This document shows positions 46,590 to 55,834 of a stretch of 64,000 bases of DNA, piece by piece (the stretch's first letter is position 1; the number at the start of each line of letters is the position of its first letter). The stretch is from Shewanella metallivivens (lineage in GTDB: Bacteria > Pseudomonadota > Gammaproteobacteria > Enterobacterales > Shewanellaceae), in contig NZ_JAQQPZ010000013.1 of NCBI RefSeq assembly GCF_028750675.1, positions 1,083,753 through 1,147,752 on the forward strand. The letters are read 5' to 3'. Below the pieces are notes generated by a model, which made no database searches, was not told the origin of the DNA, and was given only the letters and a program-made list of their open reading frames with translations. A program made the translations under genes and the position numbers.

Positions 46590-47027
46590 ATGATTGCATT
46601 AATTCAACGCGTCAAGCGTGCTTCTGTCACGGTTGAGGGCGAAGTCGTCGGAAAAATTGATCAAGGCTTACTCGTGTTATTGGGTGTCGAACGTGAAGAC
46701 AATGCCGAAAAATTAGCTAAACTAGCTACCAAGGTAATGAACTACCGCGTGTTTAGCGATGATAATGGCAAAATGAACCTCAATCTGTCGCAAGTGGGCG
46801 GTAAGTTATTAGTCGTGTCGCAATTTACCTTAGCAGCGGATACCGCAAAAGGCTTAAGACCGAGCTTTTCGTGTGCTGCAACGCCTGAACAAGCTAAGCA
46901 ATTGTATCTCGACTTTGTGGCTTATTGCCGTCAACAAGGCATTGACACTGAAACGGGGCAGTTTGCTGCAGACATGCAAGTTGAGCTAATTAACGATGGC
47001 CCTGTGACTTTTAATTTGCAGGTGTAA
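46590..47027 (+). CDS. dtd: D-aminoacyl-tRNA deacylase Dtd
   Basis: Removes D-amino acids (and glycine from tRNA-Ala) wrongly attached to tRNA. The 145-residue protein starts [21 protein letters not shown] and has the two active-site motifs [21 protein letters not shown] and, near the C-terminus, [11 protein letters not shown] with the cross-subunit Gly-cisPro. It lies between yihY and the YiiD-like gene. Confidence 0.97.
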   Translation: MIALIQRVKRASVTVEGEVVGKIDQGLLVLLGVEREDNAEKLAKLATKVMNYRVFSDDNGKMNLNLSQVGGKLLVVSQFTLAADTAKGLRPSFSCAATPEQAKQLYLDFVAYCRQQGIDTETGQFAADMQVELINDGPVTFNLQV

Positions 47028-47049
47028 TACATAGCGATAAGGAGTCGTA

Positions 47050-47532
47050 ATGTCACAAGACAATGTAATGCCAATCGGTAGTGGTTTTAGCGAGCTGTTA
47101 TCTCAATTACAAAATACATGGCATAGCACGATTCCCTTGAGCCAGTTTATGCAGGTTAAACCACTCAGTTTTAGTGGTACCGAACTACAGGTCACCGCGC
47201 CTTTGGCGCCTAATATTAACCTGCATAACACTATGTTTGCCGGGAGTATTTATACTTTGATGACCCTGACTGGCTGGGGGATGCTGTGGTTACAGCAACA
47301 AAGATTAACGTTACAAGGTGACATTGTCATTGCTGACGCGAGCGTAAAATACATCAAGCCCATTACTGCAGAGCCCATCGCTAAAGTGATTTGGCCTAAC
47401 ACTGATATCTCTGGTTTAGCCGAGGGTGTACGCGCGCAGGTCATGTTAGACGTTGGGCTGTATTGCAACGATTTACTGTGTGCGGCGTTTACTGGTCACT
47501 ATGTCTCTATTCCTAAAATACAATCAAATTAA
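47050..47532 (+). CDS. YiiD C-terminal-type hotdog protein
   Basis: A 160-residue hotdog-fold protein corresponding to the C-terminal half of E. coli YiiD; the GNAT acetyltransferase half is absent. Diagnostic segments are LAPNINLHNTMFAGSIYTLMTLTGWG and ADASVKYIKPITAEPIAKV. YiiD-type domains have been linked to malonyl-ACP decarboxylation at the start of fatty acid synthesis (MadA/MadB, from memory); whether this one does so is inference. It lies 22 bases after dtd, keeping the E. coli gene order. Confidence 0.82.
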   Translation: MSQDNVMPIGSGFSELLSQLQNTWHSTIPLSQFMQVKPLSFSGTELQVTAPLAPNINLHNTMFAGSIYTLMTLTGWGMLWLQQQRLTLQGDIVIADASVKYIKPITAEPIAKVIWPNTDISGLAEGVRAQVMLDVGLYCNDLLCAAFTGHYVSIPKIQSN

Positions 47533-47637
47533 ACCTTTCTATAAAATCGAACTTAATCACTAAATTATTCCGCTATTTTTCTTTTTTATCGTTAAATATA
47601 CTGGCGTTATTGGTCGAGCATGTAGAGACCTCACTGA

Positions 47638-48261
<624 letters not shown>

Positions 48262-48285
48262 GTGTAACAATATTGACTGACGTAT

Positions 48286-48325
48286 AACGCTCATACCTAA
48301 CTGGTTTGGGCGTTTTTATTTTTTG
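48286..48325 (+). terminator. Terminator after azoR
   Basis: AACGCTCA (48286-48293) pairs with TGGGCGTT (48307-48314) with one wobble, followed by TTTATTTTTT. The next 200 bases up to the SCO1-like gene hold no gene that I can see. Confidence 0.78.
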
Positions 48326-48525
48326 CGTTCCAGCATTCTTTTATTTGTTCTATATGCTTTACTGATCCAAGCTATTCTCTTCAACGTACCAACATTTTAG
48401 TTTAGTCAAATCAACCTTGGTATTAACACAATGCCGATCCAGTATTGAGCCAATGCAGTCGAGTCAATTCAACTATACTTTATTGTTGAGTATCGCAGCG
48501 ACAAGACACAATAAGGCGTTAACCT

Positions 48526-49137
48526 ATGCAGTTAAATAAAGTGGTTATTGCGTCGGTTTTAATTTGTATGTGTTTAGGAGTGATCCCTATACTTATGGTG
48601 TTAAGCCAATGGTATCAAGACGATCAATCTTATGGTATCAATATTAACGACAGTCAAAGTGTTCGCTTTACATGGCAAGATGTCGAACAGCAAACACATC
48701 AGTTTCCTGCGTCCGCGGGGCAATATACTTACTTATTTTTGGGATTTTTATCGTGCTCTGAAATATGCCCGATACGTGTCCAACAAATGATTCAATTGGA
48801 GCAACACATACAGCAGGACGCTTTGATTACAGGAGCTGAGGTGCAATTTATGTTTGTGACGATTGACCCCCATAATGACACCCTAGCAGTGCGTAAAAGC
48901 CTAATCGATGATCGATCGCCTCGCTTTGTGAGTGCATCATTATCTGATGATGAGTTACAGCGCCTCGATCGGCAATTATCTGAAAATATCAATCAAGAAC
49001 TCAGCAGTTTTAACCATGTTGGTAAATTGTTTTTAGTGTCCCCGGATGGACAACTTGCGCGTATATATTCGGCTCAACAGCTTTCAACACCCAAGATGCT
49101 GCATGAGCTTAAGCACATTATTTCATCTGAAATGTAG
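48526..49137 (+). CDS. SCO1/SenC/PrrC-family protein
   Basis: A 203-residue membrane-anchored thioredoxin-fold protein: an N-terminal helix (about 5-27), then the copper-binding CxxxC as SCSEICP (about residues 84-88) and the distal histidine in [17 protein letters not shown] proteins deliver copper to cytochrome oxidase or act as redox sensors. No oxidase gene is adjacent; the downstream gene, eight bases away, codes for a chemoreceptor. Confidence 0.86.
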   Translation: MQLNKVVIASVLICMCLGVIPILMVLSQWYQDDQSYGININDSQSVRFTWQDVEQQTHQFPASAGQYTYLFLGFLSCSEICPIRVQQMIQLEQHIQQDALITGAEVQFMFVTIDPHNDTLAVRKSLIDDRSPRFVSASLSDDELQRLDRQLSENINQELSSFNHVGKLFLVSPDGQLARIYSAQQLSTPKMLHELKHIISSEM

Positions 49138-49145
49138 GCCTGTTT

Positions 49146-50648
49146 ATGAATGAGAATCAAACCACAACACTGTTAAAAAAGCATGATTCGTATATTTACC
49201 AAATATTAATGCTGCAAGGGCCACTGTTAGTTATGAGTGGCTTTTGGGGCGCGCAAATGCTGACCTTTAGCACTATCGCTGCCATTGCGGTTTTAGTGTT
49301 AGTGCAGTTAAGTTACAGCTTGTTGAAAGGTACAGAGTTATTTGCCATTGTGGGTGCGGTAATCATGATGACCGTATCTGCATTGTTGATTCAAAGCCAG
49401 ATGGGCATGATTGAAATGCACTTCCATATTTTTGCTTCAATGGGCGTGTTTTTGATTTATTTGCGTTGGCAACCATTAATGGCTGCGCTACTTACAGTTG
49501 CTGCGCATCATATTGTTTTAACATATATTCAGTTGCAAGGCGTCAGCTTGTTTGGCACTCAGGTAATGATTTTTGCGGGTGAATGTAACTGGATGATCAT
49601 GTTGATCCATGCGCTATTTGCTGCTGCAGAAACCTTCATACTTATTCGGATCAGTTTATTTATGCGTACTGATGCAGTGGCAAATCAGCGTATAGCTGGA
49701 GCCATTGAAACTATATCCGCCAATAAAGACTTGTCTGTTCGTTTACCGTCGGCTGATACGCCTGCAGAAATGTCGTTTAATGTCATGCTTGAGGAGTTGT
49801 CTCAGCTGTTTCACGACTACCGTGATATTGCCGCTAAAATGGCTAATACCTCAGATAACTTAATGGGCTTAAGTGACAAAGCCCAGCATTCTGTTGAGCA
49901 GCAAACGCATCAGGCTCATGTGATTGCCGATACCACACAAACAGTCATTGAGCAGTTTCAGCAAATGGCTCACGACAGTCAGTTATCTGCAGAGCAAGCT
50001 AAGGACGCGGCGAGCTCTAGTGTGAGCGACCGTCAAAGTGCGCTGAGTATCATGAAAGACATGCAGCTGCTTGAAACCAATACCACAGAGGTGACCGAGT
50101 CGTTAACCGAACTGACCAAAGATGTCGGCGCAATCACCTCATTGCTACAAGCTATTCGCAGTATTTCAGAGCAAACCAATTTGTTAGCACTCAATGCTGC
50201 AATTGAAGCGGCACGAGCAGGTGAAAGTGGTCGCGGGTTTGCGGTTGTTGCTGATGAGGTCAGGGCACTTGCGCAACGGACTAGCCATTCAACCGATGAG
50301 ATTGAGAAGGTGCTAAGCCGATTAAATACTAGCATGCTAAAAACGGTCGACTCGATGGACCAAGGTAAAAAGCGCACTTCTGAAAACGTGCAACACACCA
50401 GTAATATAGCCAAGGGTTTAGAGCAGCGCGCAGCGCAAATTGGCCAAGTGTCAACCCTAAGTAATAATGTAGCCAATGGCACACAAGAGCAAGCCGATAA
50501 GCTCAATCAGATTGGTGCAGAAATCTTAGAGAATGCCCGAGCAGTCGTCTTGTTATCTGAGCAAGTGCAGAAACTGGCGGTTGGCGCTGTAGAAATGAAG
50601 CGTATTACTGAAGATTATCAAGCCAAGGCTTCAGCTTATAACGTGTAG
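49146..50648 (+). CDS. Methyl-accepting chemotaxis protein with polytopic His-rich membrane sensor
   Basis: A 500-residue chemoreceptor with no periplasmic domain. About five or six membrane helices fill residues 15-175, then a HAMP-like linker and a cytoplasmic signalling domain with the hairpin tip [22 protein letters not shown] and [15 protein letters not shown]. The membrane part carries the motif EMHFHIF (His92, His94) and AAHHIV (His121, His122), which recurs in polytopic sensors of several signalling families and could bind metal or haem (inference). It is in operon with the SCO1-like gene. Confidence 0.88.
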   Translation: MNENQTTTLLKKHDSYIYQILMLQGPLLVMSGFWGAQMLTFSTIAAIAVLVLVQLSYSLLKGTELFAIVGAVIMMTVSALLIQSQMGMIEMHFHIFASMGVFLIYLRWQPLMAALLTVAAHHIVLTYIQLQGVSLFGTQVMIFAGECNWMIMLIHALFAAAETFILIRISLFMRTDAVANQRIAGAIETISANKDLSVRLPSADTPAEMSFNVMLEELSQLFHDYRDIAAKMANTSDNLMGLSDKAQHSVEQQTHQAHVIADTTQTVIEQFQQMAHDSQLSAEQAKDAASSSVSDRQSALSIMKDMQLLETNTTEVTESLTELTKDVGAITSLLQAIRSISEQTNLLALNAAIEAARAGESGRGFAVVADEVRALAQRTSHSTDEIEKVLSRLNTSMLKTVDSMDQGKKRTSENVQHTSNIAKGLEQRAAQIGQVSTLSNNVANGTQEQADKLNQIGAEILENARAVVLLSEQVQKLAVGAVEMKRITEDYQAKASAYNV

Positions 50649-50660
50649 TGAGCTTGGTAG

Positions 50661-50699
50661 TAAAAAAACAGATGTGAGTATTAACTCACATCTGTTTTG
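50661..50699. terminator. Bidirectional terminator between the chemoreceptor and the APE region
   Basis: Perfect 12-base stem (ACAGATGTGAGT at 50668-50679 with ACTCACATCTGT at 50684-50695), ATTA loop, with seven A residues to the left and TTTTG to the right. It can end transcripts from the chemoreceptor (+) and from the long minus-strand operon whose last gene stops at 50709. Confidence 0.92.
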
Positions 50700-50708
50700 T
50701 TATCAGTT

Positions 50709-51479
50709 TTAAAAATAGGTTTTTAAGTACTTTTTGGCGTAGCTGCGCAGTTTTTTATTGGCTGCGTTGTTCGCCATATCTTCAATGACAGCTTTAAACT
50801 TATCATTACCTGAGCTGGCCAGGGCTTTGGCTAGCCAGGCATAGGTATCAATGGCTAAACGGCTGTCGTCAAGCAGACGAGGCTGAGTAAGTTGCTCGCT
50901 GAGCTGAGTTAGCATCACCTCACTATATTCACGCTCATGCATGATCCGCTTAGCGGCGATGCGGATTAATATCAGGTCGTTACTGCTTAAGGCATTGCTA
51001 TACGCATTTAACCGTGGCGGTAAATCGGCATGGGTGGGCGTGTGCAGTATGGGGTTCCAAATGGCGTATTGGCCAATATTGGTGATGCCCTCGTTAGCAT
51101 ATTTACGTAATTTTTTATGGTAATCACCCTCAACGATTTGGGTTAATGTAGCGCGATATTTCTCATTGCCAGAATAGCCTAAACCTTTCGCAAGCCAGGA
51201 TGAATAATCGATAGCGTGTTTGTCTGTCGCACTGGCTAAACTCCGTTTAAGTGATGCTTCTATTGCATCATATACGGCAATATCTTGCGGCCCTGAAATA
51301 ATTAAGGTCTCAATGGCTTGTATTTGTTGGGCGTGGTTGTCGCCTTGAAATACAGTTAGGTATTGCGGCTCTTGTACTACGGATTCTTGAGCACTGACTA
51401 ATGGGGTTAATAACGAGCTTAGTAACCCAACAGCAATCAGTAATCCACTGATTGCCATGCTTATTACATTCTTTATCAT
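50709..51479 (-). CDS. Exported protein with duplicated helical repeat, end of APE operon
   Basis: A 256-residue protein: a signal peptide (about 1-30), then all-helical sequence resembling HEAT repeats. Residues 89-131 and 209-251 are clear copies of each other: AIDYSSWLAKGLGYSGNEKY against AIDTYAWLAKALASSGNDKF, and HKKLRKYANEGI against NKKLRSYAKKYL. AAAGGACA precedes the ATG at 51479. It lies 30 bases downstream of the last ketosynthase on the same strand, with no terminator between, so it is probably read with the APE genes. I do not recognise a named family. Confidence 0.72.
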   Translation of the reverse strand: MIKNVISMAISGLLIAVGLLSSLLTPLVSAQESVVQEPQYLTVFQGDNHAQQIQAIETLIISGPQDIAVYDAIEASLKRSLASATDKHAIDYSSWLAKGLGYSGNEKYRATLTQIVEGDYHKKLRKYANEGITNIGQYAIWNPILHTPTHADLPPRLNAYSNALSSNDLILIRIAAKRIMHEREYSEVMLTQLSEQLTQPRLLDDSRLAIDTYAWLAKALASSGNDKFKAVIEDMANNAANKKLRSYAKKYLKTYF

Positions 51480-51509
51480 GCTATGTCCTTTTATCATGTG
51501 AGTGTCGTG

Positions 51510-52736
51510 TTAATTCCAGCGTTTAAAAATCAGTGAGGTATTGATGCCGCCAAAGGCAAAGTTATTGCTCATGACGTATTGCGTTTCAAGCTGGCGAATA
51601 TCGCCTTTAATGTAATCAAGCTCGCCGCATTCTGGGTCGACTTCATCAAGGTTTAATGTGGGCGCAAACCAACCTTCATTCATCATTTGGATACTGGTCC
51701 ATGCTTCGAGTGAGCCACAGGCACCAAGTGTGTGGCCGGTATAGCTTTTGAGTGATGAAATTGGTGTACTGGCACCAAATACTGCATGAGTGGCTGTGGT
51801 TTCGGCAATGTCACCACGGTCTGTAGCAGTACCGTGTGCGCTGATGTAGCCAATGTCTTGTGGCGCGAGTTGTGCGTCTTTTAACGCTAAGCGGATAGCG
51901 ACTTCCATTGTCTCTGCATTGGGCTGGGTGACGTGTTGGCCGTCTGAGTTGGTGCCAAAGCCAATAAGCTCTGCATAGATTGTTGCTCCGCGTGCCTGAG
52001 CGTGCTCTAGCTCTTCGAGTATTAACGTACAGGCACCCTCGCCAATAACCAAACCGTCGCGCTGTTTGTCAAACGGTCGTGGGGTTTGCTCTGGGGTGTC
52101 ATTTGTGGTGCTGGTGGCAAATAAGGTGTCAAATACCACAGCTTCGGTGGGGCACAGTTCTTCACCGCCACCGGCAAGCATAATGGTTTGCATACCGTAT
52201 TTAATGGCTTCGTAGGCATAACCTATGCCCTGACTGGCTGAGGTGCAAGCACTGCTTGTGGTATGAATTCGGCCTTGTAAACCAAAAAATACCCCTATAT
52301 TAACCGCGGTGGTGTGGGCCATCATTCTGATATAGCTGGTGGCGGTGAGTCCCGACATTTCGCCAGTTTTGAGCATGTCACCAAAACCCATAATCGGATC
52401 AGTACTGCCGGTTGATGAGCCATAGGCCACCCCGACTTGGCCAGAGCTTAGCACTGGGTCATTTAACAGCCCGGCATCTTCTAGTGCCAGCTCGCTTGCG
52501 CGAGTTGCCATAAGTGACACGCGCCCCATAGAGCGGATTTTTTTACGCGAGTAATGCGATGGGATTGCAAAATCTTGTACGGGGGCGGCCAGGCGAGTAT
52601 TTAAGTCTGGGTAACGGTCCCATTCATTCATGCGGACCACACAATTATGCTTGGCTAATAAACTGGCTTTAACCTGTTGCCAGTCGTGGCCCAATGCTGA
52701 AACTCCGCCCATTCCTGTAATGACTACGCGCTTCAT
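51510..52736 (-). CDS. Beta-ketoacyl-ACP synthase, APE cluster (ApeR-like)
   Basis: FabF-type condensing enzyme, 408 residues, with the full catalytic triad: Cys164 in TTSSACTSAS, His301 in ISAHGTATDRGD and His335 in YTGHTLGAC. In characterised aryl-polyene systems the ketosynthase after the ketoreductase (ApeR) is a second, independent condensing enzyme, and the order here KS-DH-KR-KS equals ApeO-P-Q-R. Its start overlaps the ketoreductase stop by four bases. Confidence 0.87.
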   Translation of the reverse strand: MKRVVITGMGGVSALGHDWQQVKASLLAKHNCVVRMNEWDRYPDLNTRLAAPVQDFAIPSHYSRKKIRSMGRVSLMATRASELALEDAGLLNDPVLSSGQVGVAYGSSTGSTDPIMGFGDMLKTGEMSGLTATSYIRMMAHTTAVNIGVFFGLQGRIHTTSSACTSASQGIGYAYEAIKYGMQTIMLAGGGEELCPTEAVVFDTLFATSTTNDTPEQTPRPFDKQRDGLVIGEGACTLILEELEHAQARGATIYAELIGFGTNSDGQHVTQPNAETMEVAIRLALKDAQLAPQDIGYISAHGTATDRGDIAETTATHAVFGASTPISSLKSYTGHTLGACGSLEAWTSIQMMNEGWFAPTLNLDEVDPECGELDYIKGDIRQLETQYVMSNNFAFGGINTSLIFKRWN

Positions 52737-53458
52737 ATCATGCCTCCATTGACCGAGATCACTTGGCGGGTGATATAGGCGGCATCATCAGACAATAAAA
52801 AGTTCGCAAGGCCGGCAATTTCATTGGGTTTGCCCATGCGTTTCATGGGGACCATTTGGTTAACTAAATCGGTGGGGAAATCACTCACCATGTCGGTTTC
52901 GATTAAGCCTGGGGCAATGCAATTAACGGTAATTTTGCGTTTGGCTAACTCAAGTGACAATGCTTTTGTTGCACCAATAATGCCTGCTTTAGAAGCACTG
53001 TAATTGACCTGGCCGCGATTACCGGCAATACCCGAAACCGATGCGAGGGTAATAATCCGCCCGCCCTTACGTGCCTGTACCATTGGCATAATGGTTGGGT
53101 GGATCACATTGTAAAAGCCGTCTAAATTGGTGTGGATAACACTGTCCCATTCGTTTTCGGTCATGGCAGGAAAGGCGGTGTCGCGATTGATGCCGGCATT
53201 TAAAATCACCCCGTAATATGCACCATGCTCGGCAATATCAGCTTCAATGGCCTGCTTTACTGCAGCGCGGTCGCCAATATCAAATTGTAATAAACTCACA
53301 TTAACCTCAAGGGCGCTAAGTGTTTGCTGCACTTCGGTCGCGGCACTATGATTGCTGTGAAAATGCAGCGCAATATCAAAGCCGTTTTCGGCTAATTTAA
53401 TGGCAATGGCTTTGCCTATTCCCCGGCTTGAGCCGGTAATTAATACTCTGTTAGTCAC
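52733..53458 (-). CDS. 3-Oxoacyl-ACP reductase, APE cluster (ApeQ-like, FabG family)
   Basis: Short-chain dehydrogenase that reduces the beta-keto group after each elongation round, using NADPH. The 241-residue protein has the cofactor loop ITGSSRGIGKAIAIK, NAGINRD, the active-site serine, and YSASKAG with Tyr and Lys. I prefer the GTG at 53458, six bases after GGAG, giving the usual TNRVLITGSSRGIG start; an ATG at 53470 would add four residues. It lies between the dehydratase and the second ketosynthase. Confidence 0.88.
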   Translation of the reverse strand: MTNRVLITGSSRGIGKAIAIKLAENGFDIALHFHSNHSAATEVQQTLSALEVNVSLLQFDIGDRAAVKQAIEADIAEHGAYYGVILNAGINRDTAFPAMTENEWDSVIHTNLDGFYNVIHPTIMPMVQARKGGRIITLASVSGIAGNRGQVNYSASKAGIIGATKALSLELAKRKITVNCIAPGLIETDMVSDFPTDLVNQMVPMKRMGKPNEIAGLANFLLSDDAAYITRQVISVNGGMI

Positions 53459-53524
53459 AAGTCTCTCCATGATGTGCTGTTTTATTATTATGGGTTGCTA
53501 GGTTTATTAGTTGCTGGGGCCTGT

Positions 53525-54004
53525 TTAGTTATCGTTGATATACGCCTGGGTGTCTTGTGGTTGAAACACATTAACGTTTGCTGACGCGACTATTTGGCCT
53601 TGGTGAAATATTTGGCAATCAAACACCGCTAAACCGGATGGTTCTTGATAAAGGCGGCTTACCTTGGTGTGATAGGTTTGCCCAAGCACAAAGTGGTGTA
53701 TGTGCATGTGTAATTTACGGCTGCCTAATAAAAAACCAACGCGTATTTTGTCACTCATTAACTTGGCTTCCACACCCGCTAAGGCGGCAATGCTCTGTGC
53801 CATATATTCGATGCCGACATAATTAGGCACGCCCTTGATAATACTGTCAAAGTAAGCGCTTGATTCACTAATGTGGATAGCCGTAAGCAAGGTGTCGGGT
53901 TGGTGCTCTAGAAGGTTATCAATCAAAATCATGGGCGCACGATGTGGCACAAATTCGCTGATATCTTGAGCGAGTAAAGTTGCGTCAGCTATTGGGAACG
54001 ACAT
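53525..54004 (-). CDS. Beta-hydroxyacyl-ACP dehydratase, APE cluster (ApeP-like)
   Basis: A 159-residue hotdog dehydratase. EFVPHRAPMILIDNLLEH carries the catalytic histidine in the FabZ/FabA-like position and IEYMAQSIAALAGVEAKL the central helix. It makes the double bonds that are left unreduced in the polyene, as no enoyl reductase is present nearby. The ATG at 54004 follows the upstream ketosynthase stop by four bases; in-frame ATGs at 54016 and 54061 lie inside that gene. Confidence 0.85.
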   Translation of the reverse strand: MSFPIADATLLAQDISEFVPHRAPMILIDNLLEHQPDTLLTAIHISESSAYFDSIIKGVPNYVGIEYMAQSIAALAGVEAKLMSDKIRVGFLLGSRKLHMHIHHFVLGQTYHTKVSRLYQEPSGLAVFDCQIFHQGQIVASANVNVFQPQDTQAYINDN

Positions 54005-54008
54005 GGCT

Positions 54009-55211
54009 TTAGGCATCCTTTTTACAAAAAATAACGCTGGCGTTGCTGCCACCAAAGGCAAATGAATTACTCATAATGTAGCTGAGTGAGCTGGCTGGCT
54101 GTGAAACGTTGGCGCCCACTAAGGGAATGCTTGGATCATTATGGTCTGCATGTCCATCCCATATATGCGGCGGTAACTGTGCAAGCTGATTGTGTTGGCT
54201 AAGCAACAAGTAACAAAATGCCGCTTCAATGGCGCCAGCAGCGCCCAATGTGTGGCCTGTTAGGGGTTTGGTCGAGCTACACGCTGGCAGTGTTTGGCCA
54301 AAAACAGCTGTGATAGCGCGCGACTCCATGGCATCGTTTTTTGGGGTGGCAGTACCGTGTAAATTAACATAATCAATTTGCGCCGGCTGAATATTCGCGG
54401 CAGTTAAAGCTGCTTGCATGGCGGCAATCGCGCCTAAGCCCTCAGGGTGCGGCGCTGAAATATGATGGGCGTCGGCAGATTCACCAACGCCGGCGAGCAT
54501 GACGTCGCTTTGGCCTAGGGTTAAAGTAAATAGTGCAGCGCCTTCACCAATATTAATGCCGTCGCGATGTAGACTAAATGGATTGCAACGCGCTTTAGCA
54601 ACGGATTCAAGCGAGTGAAACCCATTCACGGTAAGTTGGCATAAGCTGTCTACACCACCCACAATGACCATGTCACAGAGGTTTGCTTGCAGTAACCGTT
54701 GCGCACTGGCAAACACTTTGGCACTGGATGAGCACGCGGTTGATACTGTATAACAAGGGCCGCAAAGTTCAAATAACTGCTTGAGGTAGTCGCTAGTGCT
54801 GCCCAGTTCTTGCTGTGAATAATGATAACTTGGTGGAAAATGCCCATGCTCGAGTTGGTATGCTAATGCGGCTTCACCTTTTGCAATTCCAGAGGTACTG
54901 GTGCCTAACACGACGCCTATTCGGTCTGCGCCATACTGGGCTTTAGCTTGGTTCACTGCCTGTGCGATTTGCATTGCTGCGGTATGGAGTAACTGATTAT
55001 TTCGACAAGCAAACAACTGTAAATGCGCGGGAATATCAAGCAGGCTGTCATCGTTTACGCTACCCACAATGGTTGGGCCGCTAAACAACAAATCATCACG
55101 GTATTGCATGGCGCTGGTGTCGCCATTCACTAAGCGCTGCAGTACGGTTTCAGGCTTGTTGCCTAATGGCGTGCAAAGTCCGATATGGGTGATTGCGATT
55201 CGGTTATTCAT
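54009..55211 (-). CDS. Beta-ketoacyl-ACP synthase, APE cluster (ApeO-like)
   Basis: FabB/FabF-type condensing enzyme, 400 residues. Catalytic Cys160 in TVSTACSSSAK, histidines in NLHGTATPKND and LTGHTLGAAGA are all present, so it should be an active condensing subunit, not a chain-length factor. In known APE systems the equivalent (ApeO) works as a heterodimer with a chain-length-factor-like partner (ApeC), which is not in the window. It is followed directly by the dehydratase. Confidence 0.86.
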   Translation of the reverse strand: MNNRIAITHIGLCTPLGNKPETVLQRLVNGDTSAMQYRDDLLFSGPTIVGSVNDDSLLDIPAHLQLFACRNNQLLHTAAMQIAQAVNQAKAQYGADRIGVVLGTSTSGIAKGEAALAYQLEHGHFPPSYHYSQQELGSTSDYLKQLFELCGPCYTVSTACSSSAKVFASAQRLLQANLCDMVIVGGVDSLCQLTVNGFHSLESVAKARCNPFSLHRDGINIGEGAALFTLTLGQSDVMLAGVGESADAHHISAPHPEGLGAIAAMQAALTAANIQPAQIDYVNLHGTATPKNDAMESRAITAVFGQTLPACSSTKPLTGHTLGAAGAIEAAFCYLLLSQHNQLAQLPPHIWDGHADHNDPSIPLVGANVSQPASSLSYIMSNSFAFGGSNASVIFCKKDA

Positions 55212-55237
55212 ATTCTGTGCTCAGTCTGTGTCATTGG

Positions 55238-55834
55238 TTACTCGAGTGGCGTGATGTGCAACAAAATGTCGGCTGACTTTATCGTGACGCTAATCTTTGC
55301 TTGCCACGGGTTGAGCTCACTATAGTTAATACTGATTTGTTCGCCATTGGCATCGATTAACTGTTTACATAAGGCATTTTCGCATGGAGTAACCCGTAGT
55401 TGAGCACCAGTGAGGTGCTGATTTATTTGCTCCGTTGGCCAGTAGATAAGCTGCATAATGGCCATTAAATACTCGGCATTAAAGGTGTCGCCTAACAAGC
55501 GGCTTTGCTCACTTTGTAAGGTGTGGCCATCGTACACCAGAGTAAATAATGCCTGCCCTAATGGCGCGAGCCCCACTAAGGTCATGCGCTGTGTGGTGAG
55601 CTCTAATTGAGTCAGTAACTCGTGGTCATCTTGGCCGTGGCGCATAGTGATCATTTGGCTCAGGCTGATCTCATTATGGGTATGCAGCGCATTGATTGTT
55701 GGGGCAAGGCAATACTGAGCCTGACTACTGATTGCCATACAACTTTGCCGTGTCAATTGGTGACTACAGCTGGCCAATGTGCCCAGCAAAAACAGTACGC
55801 CAATCACCTTGATAACATGAGCACCCTTAAGCAA
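55238..55834 (-). CDS. DUF3261-family lipoprotein, APE cluster
   Basis: A 198-residue lipoprotein with signal peptide and lipobox LGTLASC (Cys about residue 23), then a mixed beta/alpha domain containing MTLVGLAPLGQALFTLVYDG, typical of DUF3261. The family is found almost only in aryl-polyene clusters and is thought to help pigment transport to the outer membrane (inference from context). It overlaps the flavoprotein gene by eight bases. Confidence 0.82.
   Translation of the reverse strand: MLKGAHVIKVIGVLFLLGTLASCSHQLTRQSCMAISSQAQYCLAPTINALHTHNEISLSQMITMRHGQDDHELLTQLELTTQRMTLVGLAPLGQALFTLVYDGHTLQSEQSRLLGDTFNAEYLMAIMQLIYWPTEQINQHLTGAQLRVTPCENALCKQLIDANGEQISINYSELNPWQAKISVTIKSADILLHITPLE

Noticed and set aside
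50033..50506. 157-residue minus-strand open frame inside the chemoreceptor gene
   Set aside because: It is antisense to the conserved signalling domain, whose low-complexity codon use creates long open frames on the other strand.
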